A stretch of 64,000 nt of DNA, taken from NCBI GenBank assembly GCA_946183415.1, contig CAMHAM010000015.1:1-64000 (forward strand), in the 5' to 3' direction. This DNA comes from an uncultured Prevotella sp. (lineage in GTDB: Bacteria > Bacteroidota > Bacteroidia > Bacteroidales > Bacteroidaceae). The notes beneath the pieces were generated by a model. That model did not search any database, was not told the origin of the DNA, and saw nothing but the letters and a program-made list of their open reading frames with translations. A program made the translations under genes and the position numbers. Below, one piece after another: positions 51,844-60,036 of this stretch. Within the stretch, counting starts at the first letter, position 1; each line of letters starts with the position of its first letter.

Positions 51844-53880
51844 ATGGGAAAATTCATACTTACATCAGACTATCAACCCACAGGTGACCAGCCAGAAGCC
51901 ATCAGACAACTGACGGAAGGGCTGGAGCGTGGTGACAAGGCTCAGGTGCTGCTCGGTGTGACGGGTTCAGGAAAAACTTTCACAATGGCAAATGTGATTG
52001 CAAAACACAATCGCCCTACCCTCATTCTGAGTCATAATAAGACGTTGGCAGCCCAACTTTATGAGGAGATGAAGGGTTTCTTTCCTCAGAATGCGGTTGA
52101 ATACTATGTCAGCTATTATGACTACTACCAGCCAGAGGCTTATCTGCCAGCAACAGATCTCTATATCGAGAAAGACTTAGCTATCAACGACGAGATAGAC
52201 CGTCTAAGATTATCAGCCGTATCAAACTTGTTATCAGGAAGAAACGACGTTATCGTTGTATCTTCAGTTTCATGTATCTATGGTATGGGAAGTCCTGTAG
52301 CCTTACAGGAGAACGTGATTGATCTGCACGTAGGACAGAAACTGGATCGTAACGCATTGTTAAGGAAATTAGTGCAGTCGCTCTACGTCAGGAACGATCT
52401 GGACCTCCAGCGTGGCAACTTCCGTGTGAAGGGTGATACGGTGGATATCGCGATGGCTTATAGTGAGGTGGTTTTGCGAGTCACTTTCTGGGATGACGAG
52501 ATCGATGCCATCGAGGAAGTTGATGCCGTCACCTTCGACCGTCTTGCGAAATTTGAGGATTATCGTCTCTACCCTGCCAACCTCTTTATGACCTCACAGG
52601 AGCAAACGAACATCGCTATCCGTCAGATACAAGACGATCTGGTGAAGCAGGTGGCTTTCTTTGAGGAGATGGGCGACCCCATCAAGGCACAGCGCATCAA
52701 AGAGCGTGTGGAGTATGATATTGAGATGATCAAAGAACTGGGCCATTGTTCAGGCATCGAGAACTACAGCCGCTATTTCGATGGCCGACAGGCAGGAGAA
52801 CGCCCCTATTGTCTGCTCGACTTCTTCCCCGATGACTATCTGCTCTTTATCGACGAGAGTCACGTATCAGTGCCTCAGATCAGTGCGATGTATGGTGGTG
52901 ACAGAAGTCGTAAAAGCAATCTCGTGGAATACGGTTTCCGCTTGCCTGCCGCTTTCGACAATCGTCCGTTACGTTTCGAAGAATTCCAGGAGGAGGTGAA
53001 TCAGGTCATCTACGTCAGTGCGACCCCTGCCGACTTTGAATTGGCAGAAGCTGAAGGTGTGGTTGTCGAACAGGTCATCCGTCCCACAGGGCTGTTGGAT
53101 CCTGAGATTGAAGTGCGCCCCAGTGAGAATCAGATCGACGACCTGATGGATGAGATTTTGACACGCAGTCATAGAGATGAACGTGTGCTGGTGACCACCC
53201 TCACCAAACGCATGGCGGAGGAGCTGAGCGAATATCTTCTGAATCATGGTGTACGAACCGCCTATATCCACAGCGATGTCGCCACATTGGAACGTGTGAA
53301 GATCCTCAGCGATCTGCGTCAGGGTGTCTACGATGTACTGGTGGGCGTCAATCTCCTGAGAGAAGGACTGGATCTGCCCGAGGTATCACTGGTGGCTATC
53401 CTCGATGCCGACAAAGAGGGGTTCCTCAGAAGTCATAGGAGTCTGACTCAGACTGCAGGTCGCGCTGCACGCAACGTCAATGGCAAGGTCATCATGTATG
53501 CTGATACCATCACGGCCTCGATGCAGCTGACTATAGACGAGACTTTGAGACGGAGGATGAAGCAGATGCGCTATAACGAGGAACATGGCATCACCCCGAA
53601 ACAGATTGTAAAGAACCTCACCTTCAGTGCTCTGCAGAAGGAGGATCGTGCGGATATCAAGGAGCTCAAACGTGCATCTAACATCTCGTCTGACGGACAG
53701 TCTGGCGGCATGATTGCTGCTGATCCGATTGTAGAGCGCATGACCAGACCACAGCTGGAGAAGAGTATCGCAGATACCACACGCCTGATGAAGGAGGCTG
53801 CCAAGAACCTCGACTTCCTGCAGGCCGCCCAGTACCGTGATGAAATCATCCGACTGCAGAAGGAACTGGAAATGAAGTGA
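51844..53880 (+). CDS. uvrB: Excinuclease ABC subunit B
   Basis: 678 residues from MGKFILTSDYQPTGDQPEAI. An in-frame ATG at 51814 lies before the promoter -7 box. Walker A GVTGSGKTFTMANV (about 37-50); the damage-probing beta-hairpin region YYDYYQPEAYLPATDLYIEK; DEAD-box-like LLFIDESHVS; motif VI QTAGRAARN; C-terminal UVR motif (IADTTRLMKEAAKNLDFLQA) for UvrC contact. Nucleotide excision repair helicase-like damage verifier, of normal length for the family. Confidence 0.97.
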   Translation: MGKFILTSDYQPTGDQPEAIRQLTEGLERGDKAQVLLGVTGSGKTFTMANVIAKHNRPTLILSHNKTLAAQLYEEMKGFFPQNAVEYYVSYYDYYQPEAYLPATDLYIEKDLAINDEIDRLRLSAVSNLLSGRNDVIVVSSVSCIYGMGSPVALQENVIDLHVGQKLDRNALLRKLVQSLYVRNDLDLQRGNFRVKGDTVDIAMAYSEVVLRVTFWDDEIDAIEEVDAVTFDRLAKFEDYRLYPANLFMTSQEQTNIAIRQIQDDLVKQVAFFEEMGDPIKAQRIKERVEYDIEMIKELGHCSGIENYSRYFDGRQAGERPYCLLDFFPDDYLLFIDESHVSVPQISAMYGGDRSRKSNLVEYGFRLPAAFDNRPLRFEEFQEEVNQVIYVSATPADFELAEAEGVVVEQVIRPTGLLDPEIEVRPSENQIDDLMDEILTRSHRDERVLVTTLTKRMAEELSEYLLNHGVRTAYIHSDVATLERVKILSDLRQGVYDVLVGVNLLREGLDLPEVSLVAILDADKEGFLRSHRSLTQTAGRAARNVNGKVIMYADTITASMQLTIDETLRRRMKQMRYNEEHGITPKQIVKNLTFSALQKEDRADIKELKRASNISSDGQSGGMIAADPIVERMTRPQLEKSIADTTRLMKEAAKNLDFLQAAQYRDEIIRLQKELEMK

Positions 53881-53929
53881 GGAGTGAGGAGTGAGGAGTG
53901 TGGAGTGAGGAGTGAGGAGTGAGGAGTGA
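53881..53929 (+). repeat. Seven tandem copies of a 7-bp repeat after uvrB
   Basis: GGAGTGA is repeated seven times (one copy GGAGTGT) starting at the base after the uvrB stop. About 60 nt downstream lies TTCACT-rich sequence (53985-54013), partly complementary to it. Confidence 0.9.
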
Positions 53930-54020
53930 AGAATAACTCCGTTATGGTTAATAAAACCAAAAAAAAGGTAATGCACGAGTACTTTTCACCTTTCACTATT
54001 CACTTTTCACTTCTTTTTTG

Positions 54021-54029
54021 TACTTTTGC
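54021..54029 (+). promoter_or_regulatory. -7 box of the DUF4468-porin operon
   Basis: TACTTTTGC, 25 nt before the ATG at 54055. Confidence 0.6.
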
Positions 54030-54054
54030 AGGCAATTAAAATAAGAAAACAAAG

Positions 54055-54675
54055 ATGAAGAAGTTTTTAATCGCCATTCTGTTGGCATTGCCAATGACCA
54101 TTTCCGCGCAGGACAACACTTGGGAGAGAATAGAGGTTGAGCCTGTAGCAAAAGACAATCCCGATGCCAAATACCTGGCTGAGAACGCTGTCCCTATGGT
54201 GGACGGAAAGGTTGAATTCCACACCGTCATCAAGGCACCGGGCAAAAGTGCCGACGAGATCTACAGCATTCTGCTGAAACAATTGGAGAAGATGGTACAG
54301 GAGCCCAACCAGATCGAGAACAGTGTTGTTGCTATTCGCGACTCCATCAAGCATGAATTGGCAGCCGTCTTCCACGAGTGGCTCGTTTTCAAGCATACAG
54401 CGCTCTCGCTCGATCGTACCAAGTTTAACTATCAGCTCCACGTGCTGTGTTCCGACGGAGCTGCCGACGTGACGATGTTACGCCTTAACTATGATTACGA
54501 TCTTGACCGTAAGCCCATACACTATTCAGCTGAAGAATGGATCTCCGACAAATATGCTGTCAACAAGAAGGGTACGAAGCTCTACCCTCTCTCAGGCAAG
54601 TTCCGCAGGAAGACCATCGACCGTAAGAACTTTATCTTCAACAAGTTCGACTCTCTTCTTAACGAAAAGAAATGA
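54055..54675 (+). CDS. DUF4468 (TBP-like fold) exported protein
   Basis: 206 residues. Signal peptide MKKFLIAILLALPMTISAQ. The sequence PMVDGKVEFHTVIKAPGKSA near residues 48-67 is characteristic of DUF4468, a Bacteroidota family with a TBP-like fold and unknown function. Its stop overlaps the start of the next small gene (ATGA), which indicates translational coupling. First gene of a three-gene unit ending in a putative porin. Confidence 0.88.
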   Translation: MKKFLIAILLALPMTISAQDNTWERIEVEPVAKDNPDAKYLAENAVPMVDGKVEFHTVIKAPGKSADEIYSILLKQLEKMVQEPNQIENSVVAIRDSIKHELAAVFHEWLVFKHTALSLDRTKFNYQLHVLCSDGAADVTMLRLNYDYDLDRKPIHYSAEEWISDKYAVNKKGTKLYPLSGKFRRKTIDRKNFIFNKFDSLLNEKK

Positions 54676-54845
54676 GCAAGGATCAGATACGCAACATACT
54701 GAACATCATCTTCATGATAGGAGCTGTCGTGGGGGTGTACTTCTTCCTCTCGAAAAACGAGGAGAAGCATAATTTAGGTTTGTACATCATTCTCTTCTCG
54801 ATGGTCTTCAAGATCACCGAATCAGCTCTGCGAATGATCAAATGA
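54672..54845 (+). CDS. Small two-TM membrane protein (57 aa)
   Basis: Read directly: MSKDQIRNILNIIFMIGAVV, a short charged loop (SKNEEKHN), then LGLYIILFSMVFKITESALR. Two hydrophobic helices joined by a charged turn. The ATG overlaps the preceding TGA by 4 nt and the stop is 4 nt before the porin ATG, a tight coupling that supports real translation. Function unknown; probably inner membrane. Confidence 0.8.
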   Translation: MSKDQIRNILNIIFMIGAVVGVYFFLSKNEEKHNLGLYIILFSMVFKITESALRMIK

Positions 54846-54849
54846 CACT

Positions 54850-57195
54850 ATGACTAAAAGACTGAGTCTGTTTTTCGTTGCACTGCTGGCGCTGACATCT
54901 GTCTGTGCCCAAGACACGTATAACCAGATTGACGAGATGGGTAACGTGACCCAGCGTAACGATAACACGAAATTCAATAAGCACAACAACGACACCACGA
55001 AACATAAGGAGATTCCCAAGGGTATCTATGTGTGGACCATCGACAAGAAGTTTGGCAATGTGATTCCTGCAGTGCCTGACACGATGCCCCACCTCTTCAT
55101 GAATACCACCTTCAATACAGGTACCTATGGCGAGTACAACAGTACTGGTAGCAACTACACATCGCGCCTGAGCAGAATCTTTATCAATCGTCCTGTCGTC
55201 AATGATATCTTCATCTTTACCCAGCCCTACAGCTTTGTGGAGAAAAGGCCTGAGAAGTTCCTCTTTATGAACACCCTCTCGCCCTATACCAATATACTCT
55301 ACGACAACTGTGGTGATAAGACCAACGGCGAGGATCACATCGATGCCAAGTTTGCCGTCAATGCTAACAAGCGTTTCAACATAGGCTTCGACCTCGACTA
55401 CGCCTATGCCAGAGGCTACTATAGCAATCAGAGTACCTCCCACTTCAATGCGACAATCTTCTCCTCCTATTTGGGTGATAAATACAACTTGCACTTCTTC
55501 TTTAATGCGGCACATCAGAAAGCTGCAGAGAATGGCGGTATCGCAGACGACGAGTACGTCACCCACCCTGAGTCAAAGACAGACAGCTATGCAGAGAACG
55601 AGATTCCAACGGTCCTCTCGCAGAACTGGAACAGAAACGATCATCAGCATATTTTCCTCTCGCACCGCTATAACATCGGCTTCTACAGATTAGTGAAGAT
55701 GACTGAGGCTGAAATCAAGGCGAAGAAGTTTGCAGAGGAATCACGCAAGCAGAAGGAAGCAAAAGAAGCTCTGAACGGACTCGAGAATAGTGGGCGCGAT
55801 ACCCGTGAGCCCGTCAAGAAAGCCTCCTCTGGTCGCCCTGAAGGTGCCAAGATCATGGGTAAGGAACCCACAGGCCCCAAAGACTCTTTGAATATCGCTG
55901 TCGACTCTACACGTATTCAAGTAAACGGACAGGCAGCCATCGACAGTCTGAAGCGCCAGCAAGAGATTCAGGACTCCATCGACGCCACGATGAAACGCGA
56001 GTATGTGCCTGTCACCAGTTTCATACACACCTTCGAACTGAACAACTACGATCATATCTATCAGTCCTACCAGACACCTAAGGGTTACTATCTGAACAAG
56101 TACTATACGCAAGGACTGAGATATGGCAACGATTCGATCTACGACCAGAGCAAGCACTTCCAGATGAAGAACACCTTCGGACTGGCGCTGCTCGAAGGCT
56201 TCAACAAATACATGAAGGCCGGACTGAAGGGATTCATCACGCATGAGTACCGTACGTTCAGCATGCCAGATACGCTTGAGAATAGTACCACCTTCAAACA
56301 GTCGTGGAAAGAACACAACATCAGCGTGGGAGGACAGCTGAGTAAGACGCAAGGCAAGACGCTCCACTTCAACTTGCAGGCTGAGTTCTGGTTGGCTGGT
56401 GAGGATGCCGGACAATTGCATGCCGACTTCAATACCGATGTAAACTTCCCCCTCTTTGGCGATACGGTACGCCTGGCTGCATCAGCCTATTTCCACAGAG
56501 ACAACCCCGTCTTCTTCCAGCGCACCTACCACTCGAAGCACTTCTGGTGGGATCATAGCGATATGGCCAAGGAGACACGTACCCGACTGGAGGGATTCTT
56601 CAAATATGAGAAGACGAACACAGCCCTGCGCGTAGCCATCGAGGAGATTCAGAACTACACCTATTACGGCATGAGCTACGATGCGACAGCAACAGAACGT
56701 ACGAATATGACGGCAGGCGTCTTCCAGGAATCAGGCAATATCAACATCCTCACGGCTCAGCTTCACCAGAATTTCCGTTTAGGTCCCCTCAACTGGGAGA
56801 ATGTAATCACCTATCAGAACTCCAGCAATAAGGATGTGCTGCCTTTACCCACCTGGAACATCTTCACCAACCTCTATCTGAAGTTCAGGATTGCGAAGGT
56901 GCTGGGTGTAGAGTTAGGAGCCGACGCCACATTCTTCTCCAAATACTATGCCCCTGATTTCTGTCCGGGCATCAATCAGTTTGCTGTTCAGCAGAATGAA
57001 GCGAGCAAGATTGAACTGGGAGGCTATCCATTCCTCGATGTCTACGCAAACATGGTGCTGAAGGGTGTCAGGTTCTTCGTGATGATGACGCATGTGAACA
57101 ATGGTTCGGGCAACCACATGAAGTTCCTCGCTCCCCACTATCCCACGAACGGCAACGTGCTGCACTTGGGCGTCTCGTGGAATTTCTTCAACTAG
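54850..57195 (+). CDS. Putative outer-membrane porin (Porin_10-type)
   Basis: 781 residues. Signal peptide (LSLFFVALLALTSVCAQ). The long beta-rich sequence with alternating aromatic/polar strands ends in LHLGVSWNFFN, a typical C-terminal strand with a terminal aromatic, as for BamA-inserted barrels. A charged, Lys/Glu-rich insertion at about 280-380 is probably a long loop. It matches the Bacteroidota 'putative porin' family; substrate unknown. Third gene of the DUF4468 operon. Confidence 0.85.
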   Translation: MTKRLSLFFVALLALTSVCAQDTYNQIDEMGNVTQRNDNTKFNKHNNDTTKHKEIPKGIYVWTIDKKFGNVIPAVPDTMPHLFMNTTFNTGTYGEYNSTGSNYTSRLSRIFINRPVVNDIFIFTQPYSFVEKRPEKFLFMNTLSPYTNILYDNCGDKTNGEDHIDAKFAVNANKRFNIGFDLDYAYARGYYSNQSTSHFNATIFSSYLGDKYNLHFFFNAAHQKAAENGGIADDEYVTHPESKTDSYAENEIPTVLSQNWNRNDHQHIFLSHRYNIGFYRLVKMTEAEIKAKKFAEESRKQKEAKEALNGLENSGRDTREPVKKASSGRPEGAKIMGKEPTGPKDSLNIAVDSTRIQVNGQAAIDSLKRQQEIQDSIDATMKREYVPVTSFIHTFELNNYDHIYQSYQTPKGYYLNKYYTQGLRYGNDSIYDQSKHFQMKNTFGLALLEGFNKYMKAGLKGFITHEYRTFSMPDTLENSTTFKQSWKEHNISVGGQLSKTQGKTLHFNLQAEFWLAGEDAGQLHADFNTDVNFPLFGDTVRLAASAYFHRDNPVFFQRTYHSKHFWWDHSDMAKETRTRLEGFFKYEKTNTALRVAIEEIQNYTYYGMSYDATATERTNMTAGVFQESGNINILTAQLHQNFRLGPLNWENVITYQNSSNKDVLPLPTWNIFTNLYLKFRIAKVLGVELGADATFFSKYYAPDFCPGINQFAVQQNEASKIELGGYPFLDVYANMVLKGVRFFVMMTHVNNGSGNHMKFLAPHYPTNGNVLHLGVSWNFFN

Positions 57196-57230
57196 GATTG
57201 CTTTGGATAGCCTAAGATATCCTAGGAAGC

Positions 57231-58142
57231 CTACACCAACAGCAGCCCTACGCTGACCAAGACGCCATAGATAAAGATATTACGCGCTGTTTCTCCCAAG
57301 ATGAGATTCAGCGCTTTTCCTTGATAGATGCGCTTCATCTTCAGATACGTAAAGAGATGAAGCATCAGATAGAGCAGAGGCAGCAGCGAGGCGAGGATAT
57401 GTCCGTTCATCCAGAAGGTACCCCCAAGGATGATGGCTGCCAAACCCACACCTACATAAAGCTGCAGACCAGCCTTCGCCCCTAAGCGCACGATGATCGT
57501 ATTCTTTCCTGCCAAACGGTCGTTATCCCTATCCCGGAAATTATTGACAATCAGGAGGGCGTCGATCACCAGACCGCAAGCCAGAGAGGCCAGGAACACT
57601 TGGGCTGTGACCACATGCAACTGCACATAATAAGTGCAGCAGACGGGCACGATGCCGAAGAACACCAGCACAAGCAGATCACCCAGTCCCTGATACGAGA
57701 AGAAGGTGGTATAGAGGAAGGCGAAGATCACGCAGGCAAATCCCACAAGGATCATCTCAAGTCCACCATAATAGACCAGCGGCAGCCCGATGACACAAGC
57801 CATACACGTGGTGAGGGCAATGGCCTTCTTCATCGAGTCGAGCTTCACCCAACCTTGTGCACAAGCCCTTCGTGGACCCAGTCGCGTCTCAGCATCATCC
57901 GTACCATTGGCAAAATCGAAGAAGTCGTTGATGAAGTTCGCATCGATCTGCATAGCGAAGGAGAAGAGCAGACAGAGCAGCGCAGCTGTCCAGCTGAACT
58001 CTGCATCTATATAGCTTGGCACATCGACCCAAGCCAATGCCACACCAATCATCACAGGCACCGCAGCCCCCGATAAAGTCTTCGGACGAGCCGCCAAGAG
58101 CCACGCCTGAACAGAATCTGTCTTAATTTTCCTTTCTTCCAT
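57231..58142 (-). CDS. menA: 1,4-dihydroxy-2-naphthoate polyprenyltransferase
   Basis: 303 residues, UbiA superfamily integral membrane prenyltransferase with about eight TM helices. The first Asp-rich motif NDFFDFANGTDDAETRLGPR is near residue 70-90 and the second, NNFRDRDNDRLAGKNT, near 195-210. It attaches the prenyl chain in menaquinone synthesis, the quinone of anaerobic Bacteroidales respiration. It is divergent from the HD-domain gene with fully overlapping promoters. Normal length. Confidence 0.93.
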   Translation of the reverse strand: MEERKIKTDSVQAWLLAARPKTLSGAAVPVMIGVALAWVDVPSYIDAEFSWTAALLCLLFSFAMQIDANFINDFFDFANGTDDAETRLGPRRACAQGWVKLDSMKKAIALTTCMACVIGLPLVYYGGLEMILVGFACVIFAFLYTTFFSYQGLGDLLVLVFFGIVPVCCTYYVQLHVVTAQVFLASLACGLVIDALLIVNNFRDRDNDRLAGKNTIIVRLGAKAGLQLYVGVGLAAIILGGTFWMNGHILASLLPLLYLMLHLFTYLKMKRIYQGKALNLILGETARNIFIYGVLVSVGLLLV

Positions 58143-58162
58143 CTCTATTTTTCAATTTTTAT

Positions 58163-58196
58163 TTGCAAAAGTAATCAGAATTTCGTATATTTGCAA
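58163..58196. promoter_or_regulatory. Two fully overlapping divergent promoters (menA and HD-domain gene)
   Basis: Plus strand: TTG 58163-58165, 20-nt spacer, TATATTTGC 58186-58194. Minus strand: TTG 58196-58194, 20-nt spacer, TACTTTTGC 58173-58165. The -7 box of each promoter touches the -33 TTG of the other. Confidence 0.8.
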
Positions 58197-58214
58197 AATT
58201 ATTAGAGACTTTTT

Positions 58215-58883
58215 ATGATTAACAACAGCCCGAGTCTGGATTTAGTGGAGTTTATCGAGACACAGATACTCCCGCGTTATGCAGCTTTCGACCGTGCCCA
58301 CAATATGGAGCACGTCACCCGTGTCATCCGTAGTTCATTGGAGCTGGTGAAGACCACTGGAGCCGATATCAACATGGCCTATACCATTGCCGCCTATCAC
58401 GATCTGGGAATGTCAGGGCATCGTGCCGACCACCATATCCGAGGCGGAAAGATCCTGGCTGCAGATGCCCGACTGAAGAAATGGTTCTCGCCAGAGCAAC
58501 TGAAAGTCATGAAAGAAGCAGTAGAGGATCACCGTGCCTCAGCCAGCAGAGCCCCCAGGAGCATCTATGGGAAGATTGTGGCAGAAGCCGATCGTGACAT
58601 TGAGCCGATGATGGTGATCCGACGCACCATCCAGTTCGGTCTCACCAACTCCCCACAACTCGACAAGGAAGGTCAGTGGAAACGATTCCTCGAACACATG
58701 AACAGCAAATACTCGAAAGACGGATATATCAAACTGTGGATTCCCAATTCGCCCAATGCCAAGAAGCTCAACGAGCTGCGCAACCTCATAGCCCAGCCTG
58801 TACAACTGCGCGAGGCCTTCAACAAGATCTATGCTGAAGAGCTGGCATCGATGGCCGCTGATGCTGATACTCCTACTGCATGA
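58215..58883 (+). CDS. HD-domain phosphohydrolase
   Basis: 222 residues. HD-superfamily metal site: His in AHNMEHVTRV (about 31), HD in IAAYHDLGMSGHRADHHI (about 57), and Asp in IVAEADRDIEP. These proteins hydrolyse phosphate esters, nucleotides or cyclic dinucleotides; the substrate is not clear here. It converges with the small membrane-protein gene, and their 3' ends overlap by 11 nt. Confidence 0.85.
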   Translation: MINNSPSLDLVEFIETQILPRYAAFDRAHNMEHVTRVIRSSLELVKTTGADINMAYTIAAYHDLGMSGHRADHHIRGGKILAADARLKKWFSPEQLKVMKEAVEDHRASASRAPRSIYGKIVAEADRDIEPMMVIRRTIQFGLTNSPQLDKEGQWKRFLEHMNSKYSKDGYIKLWIPNSPNAKKLNELRNLIAQPVQLREAFNKIYAEELASMAADADTPTA

Positions 58884-59028
58884 AGTAGAGATAGTAGACA
58901 GCCGCCAGGATCACCACCAGCGCAATCAGTATCGCAGACTTAATGAGGCAGGAGGCCACCCGCTTCACAACCAGGAAGGCCACAATGATGGCCACCAGCA
59001 CGAAAATGTAATATCCGATATTCTCCAT
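58873..59028 (-). CDS. Small membrane protein (51 aa)
   Basis: Read directly from the minus strand: MENIGYYIFVLVAIIVAFLV then VKRVASCLIKSAILIALVVI ending YYLYFMQ. Two hydrophobic helices with a basic/Cys turn. Its ATG shares a base with the TAA of the upstream pseudouridine synthase (TAATG), so translation is probably coupled. Unknown function. Confidence 0.8.
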   Translation of the reverse strand: MENIGYYIFVLVAIIVAFLVVKRVASCLIKSAILIALVVILAAVYYLYFMQ

Positions 59029-59924
59029 TACTTAAACAGTTTTCTGAATGATGTTGGAACTGGCGTCTCAAACTCCATCGGTGCGCCCGTTACAGGATGA
59101 TGGAAGCAGAGCAACCAAGCATGCAGACACAAGCGATGCAGGGGGTCGTCGCCGTTGCCGTACTTAGGGTCGCCGCAGACGGGATGCCCCATGTCAGCTG
59201 AGTGTACACGTATCTGGTTCTTACGGCCTGTCTCAAGTTTGAACTCCACCAGCGAGTGCTCCGTCGTGCGGGCCATCACGTGGAAATGTGTCACCGCATA
59301 CTTGCCGCCATTATCGGTAGGCGAAGAGTAGGTCACGTAGGCCTTGTTGTCCTTCAGCCAGTTGGCGATGGTACCCTCATCTTGCTCCATCTCACCAGAG
59401 CAGACAGCCACATAGCGACGGTCGTAAACAATCTGATGCCAGTTATGTTCGAGTATCTGTTCCGTCTCGATATCCTTCGCATAGACCATCAATCCGCTCG
59501 TATCGCGATCCAGGCGATGCACCACGTGGGCGGTACACTTCTGGCGCGATTTCTTGAAATAGTCGTCGAGCACACTCTTCACGTTCAGGCTCGAGTGACC
59601 TGCCGCCATCGAGAGAATGCCCTCAGCCTTCTCGATGACGATGAGCCACTTGTCTTCATAGACAATCTTCACATAACGGTTTTTGAAGCCTTGCTGGTTG
59701 CGCTTGGTCTTGCTCACCGCCACCTTCATGCCTCGCTCCAGCGGGAAGTCAAACTGGCTGACGGTCTTACCGTTCACCTTCACACCCCTACCCTGCAGCG
59801 TGGCCTTGATCTTCGATTTCGTCTGTGGCACGTTGGCAATCAGCCACTCCAGCAGCGGCTTAGGTTCCTCTACGACGAAGTGTTCGTAGTCGCCCTCACG
59901 GTTATTTCCTGCGTTGTATCTCAT
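59028..59924 (-). CDS. RluA-family rRNA/tRNA pseudouridine synthase
   Basis: 298 residues from MRYNAGNNREGDYEHFVVEE. An open frame extends to 59978, but that start is upstream of the -7 box. S4-like N-terminal part (KIKATLQGRGVKVNGKTVSQ), and the catalytic HRLDRDTSGLMVYAK motif with the Asp nucleophile near residue 145. Also GRKNQIRVH and GDPKYG, all typical of RluA/RluD. Converts uridine to pseudouridine in structured RNA; the specific site is not assignable. Confidence 0.92.
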   Translation of the reverse strand: MRYNAGNNREGDYEHFVVEEPKPLLEWLIANVPQTKSKIKATLQGRGVKVNGKTVSQFDFPLERGMKVAVSKTKRNQQGFKNRYVKIVYEDKWLIVIEKAEGILSMAAGHSSLNVKSVLDDYFKKSRQKCTAHVVHRLDRDTSGLMVYAKDIETEQILEHNWHQIVYDRRYVAVCSGEMEQDEGTIANWLKDNKAYVTYSSPTDNGGKYAVTHFHVMARTTEHSLVEFKLETGRKNQIRVHSADMGHPVCGDPKYGNGDDPLHRLCLHAWLLCFHHPVTGAPMEFETPVPTSFRKLFK

Positions 59925-59932
59925 ATCAGGGG

Positions 59933-59963
59933 GCAAAGTTACAAAAAAAACCGCAAACTCCAA
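59933..59963 (-). promoter_or_regulatory. Promoter of the pseudouridine synthase gene, embedded in terminator
   Basis: Minus strand TTG (59963-59961) in the hairpin loop, 19-nt spacer, TAACTTTGC (59941-59933). Confidence 0.75.
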
Positions 59964-59974
59964 AAAGTCTGCGG
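59951..59974 (-). terminator. Terminator after uxaC
   Basis: Stem CCGCAGACT / AGTTTGCGG (9 bp with one G-U) followed by eight T's on the minus strand, 62 nt beyond the uxaC stop. Sequence unrelated to the CCCGAAA family but the same overlap with the next promoter. Confidence 0.8.
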
Positions 59975-60036
59975 TCATTTTTGCACCATAGTGATCTCTT
60001 CTCAGAGCCGCTCACCTCTGGTGCGCATAGTTTGTA

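Noticed and set aside
53881..53929. Phase-variable coding repeat
   Set aside because: The 7-bp repeats start after the uvrB stop and before the next promoter, so they cannot shift a reading frame.
53386..53976. 196-codon minus-strand ORF over the uvrB end
   Set aside because: Antisense of the conserved uvrB C-terminus; its N-terminus is made from the GGAGTGA repeats.
57196..57230. Terminator between the porin gene and menA
   Set aside because: GGATAGCC/GGATATCC-type bases give only a weak, ambiguous stem without a T-tract.
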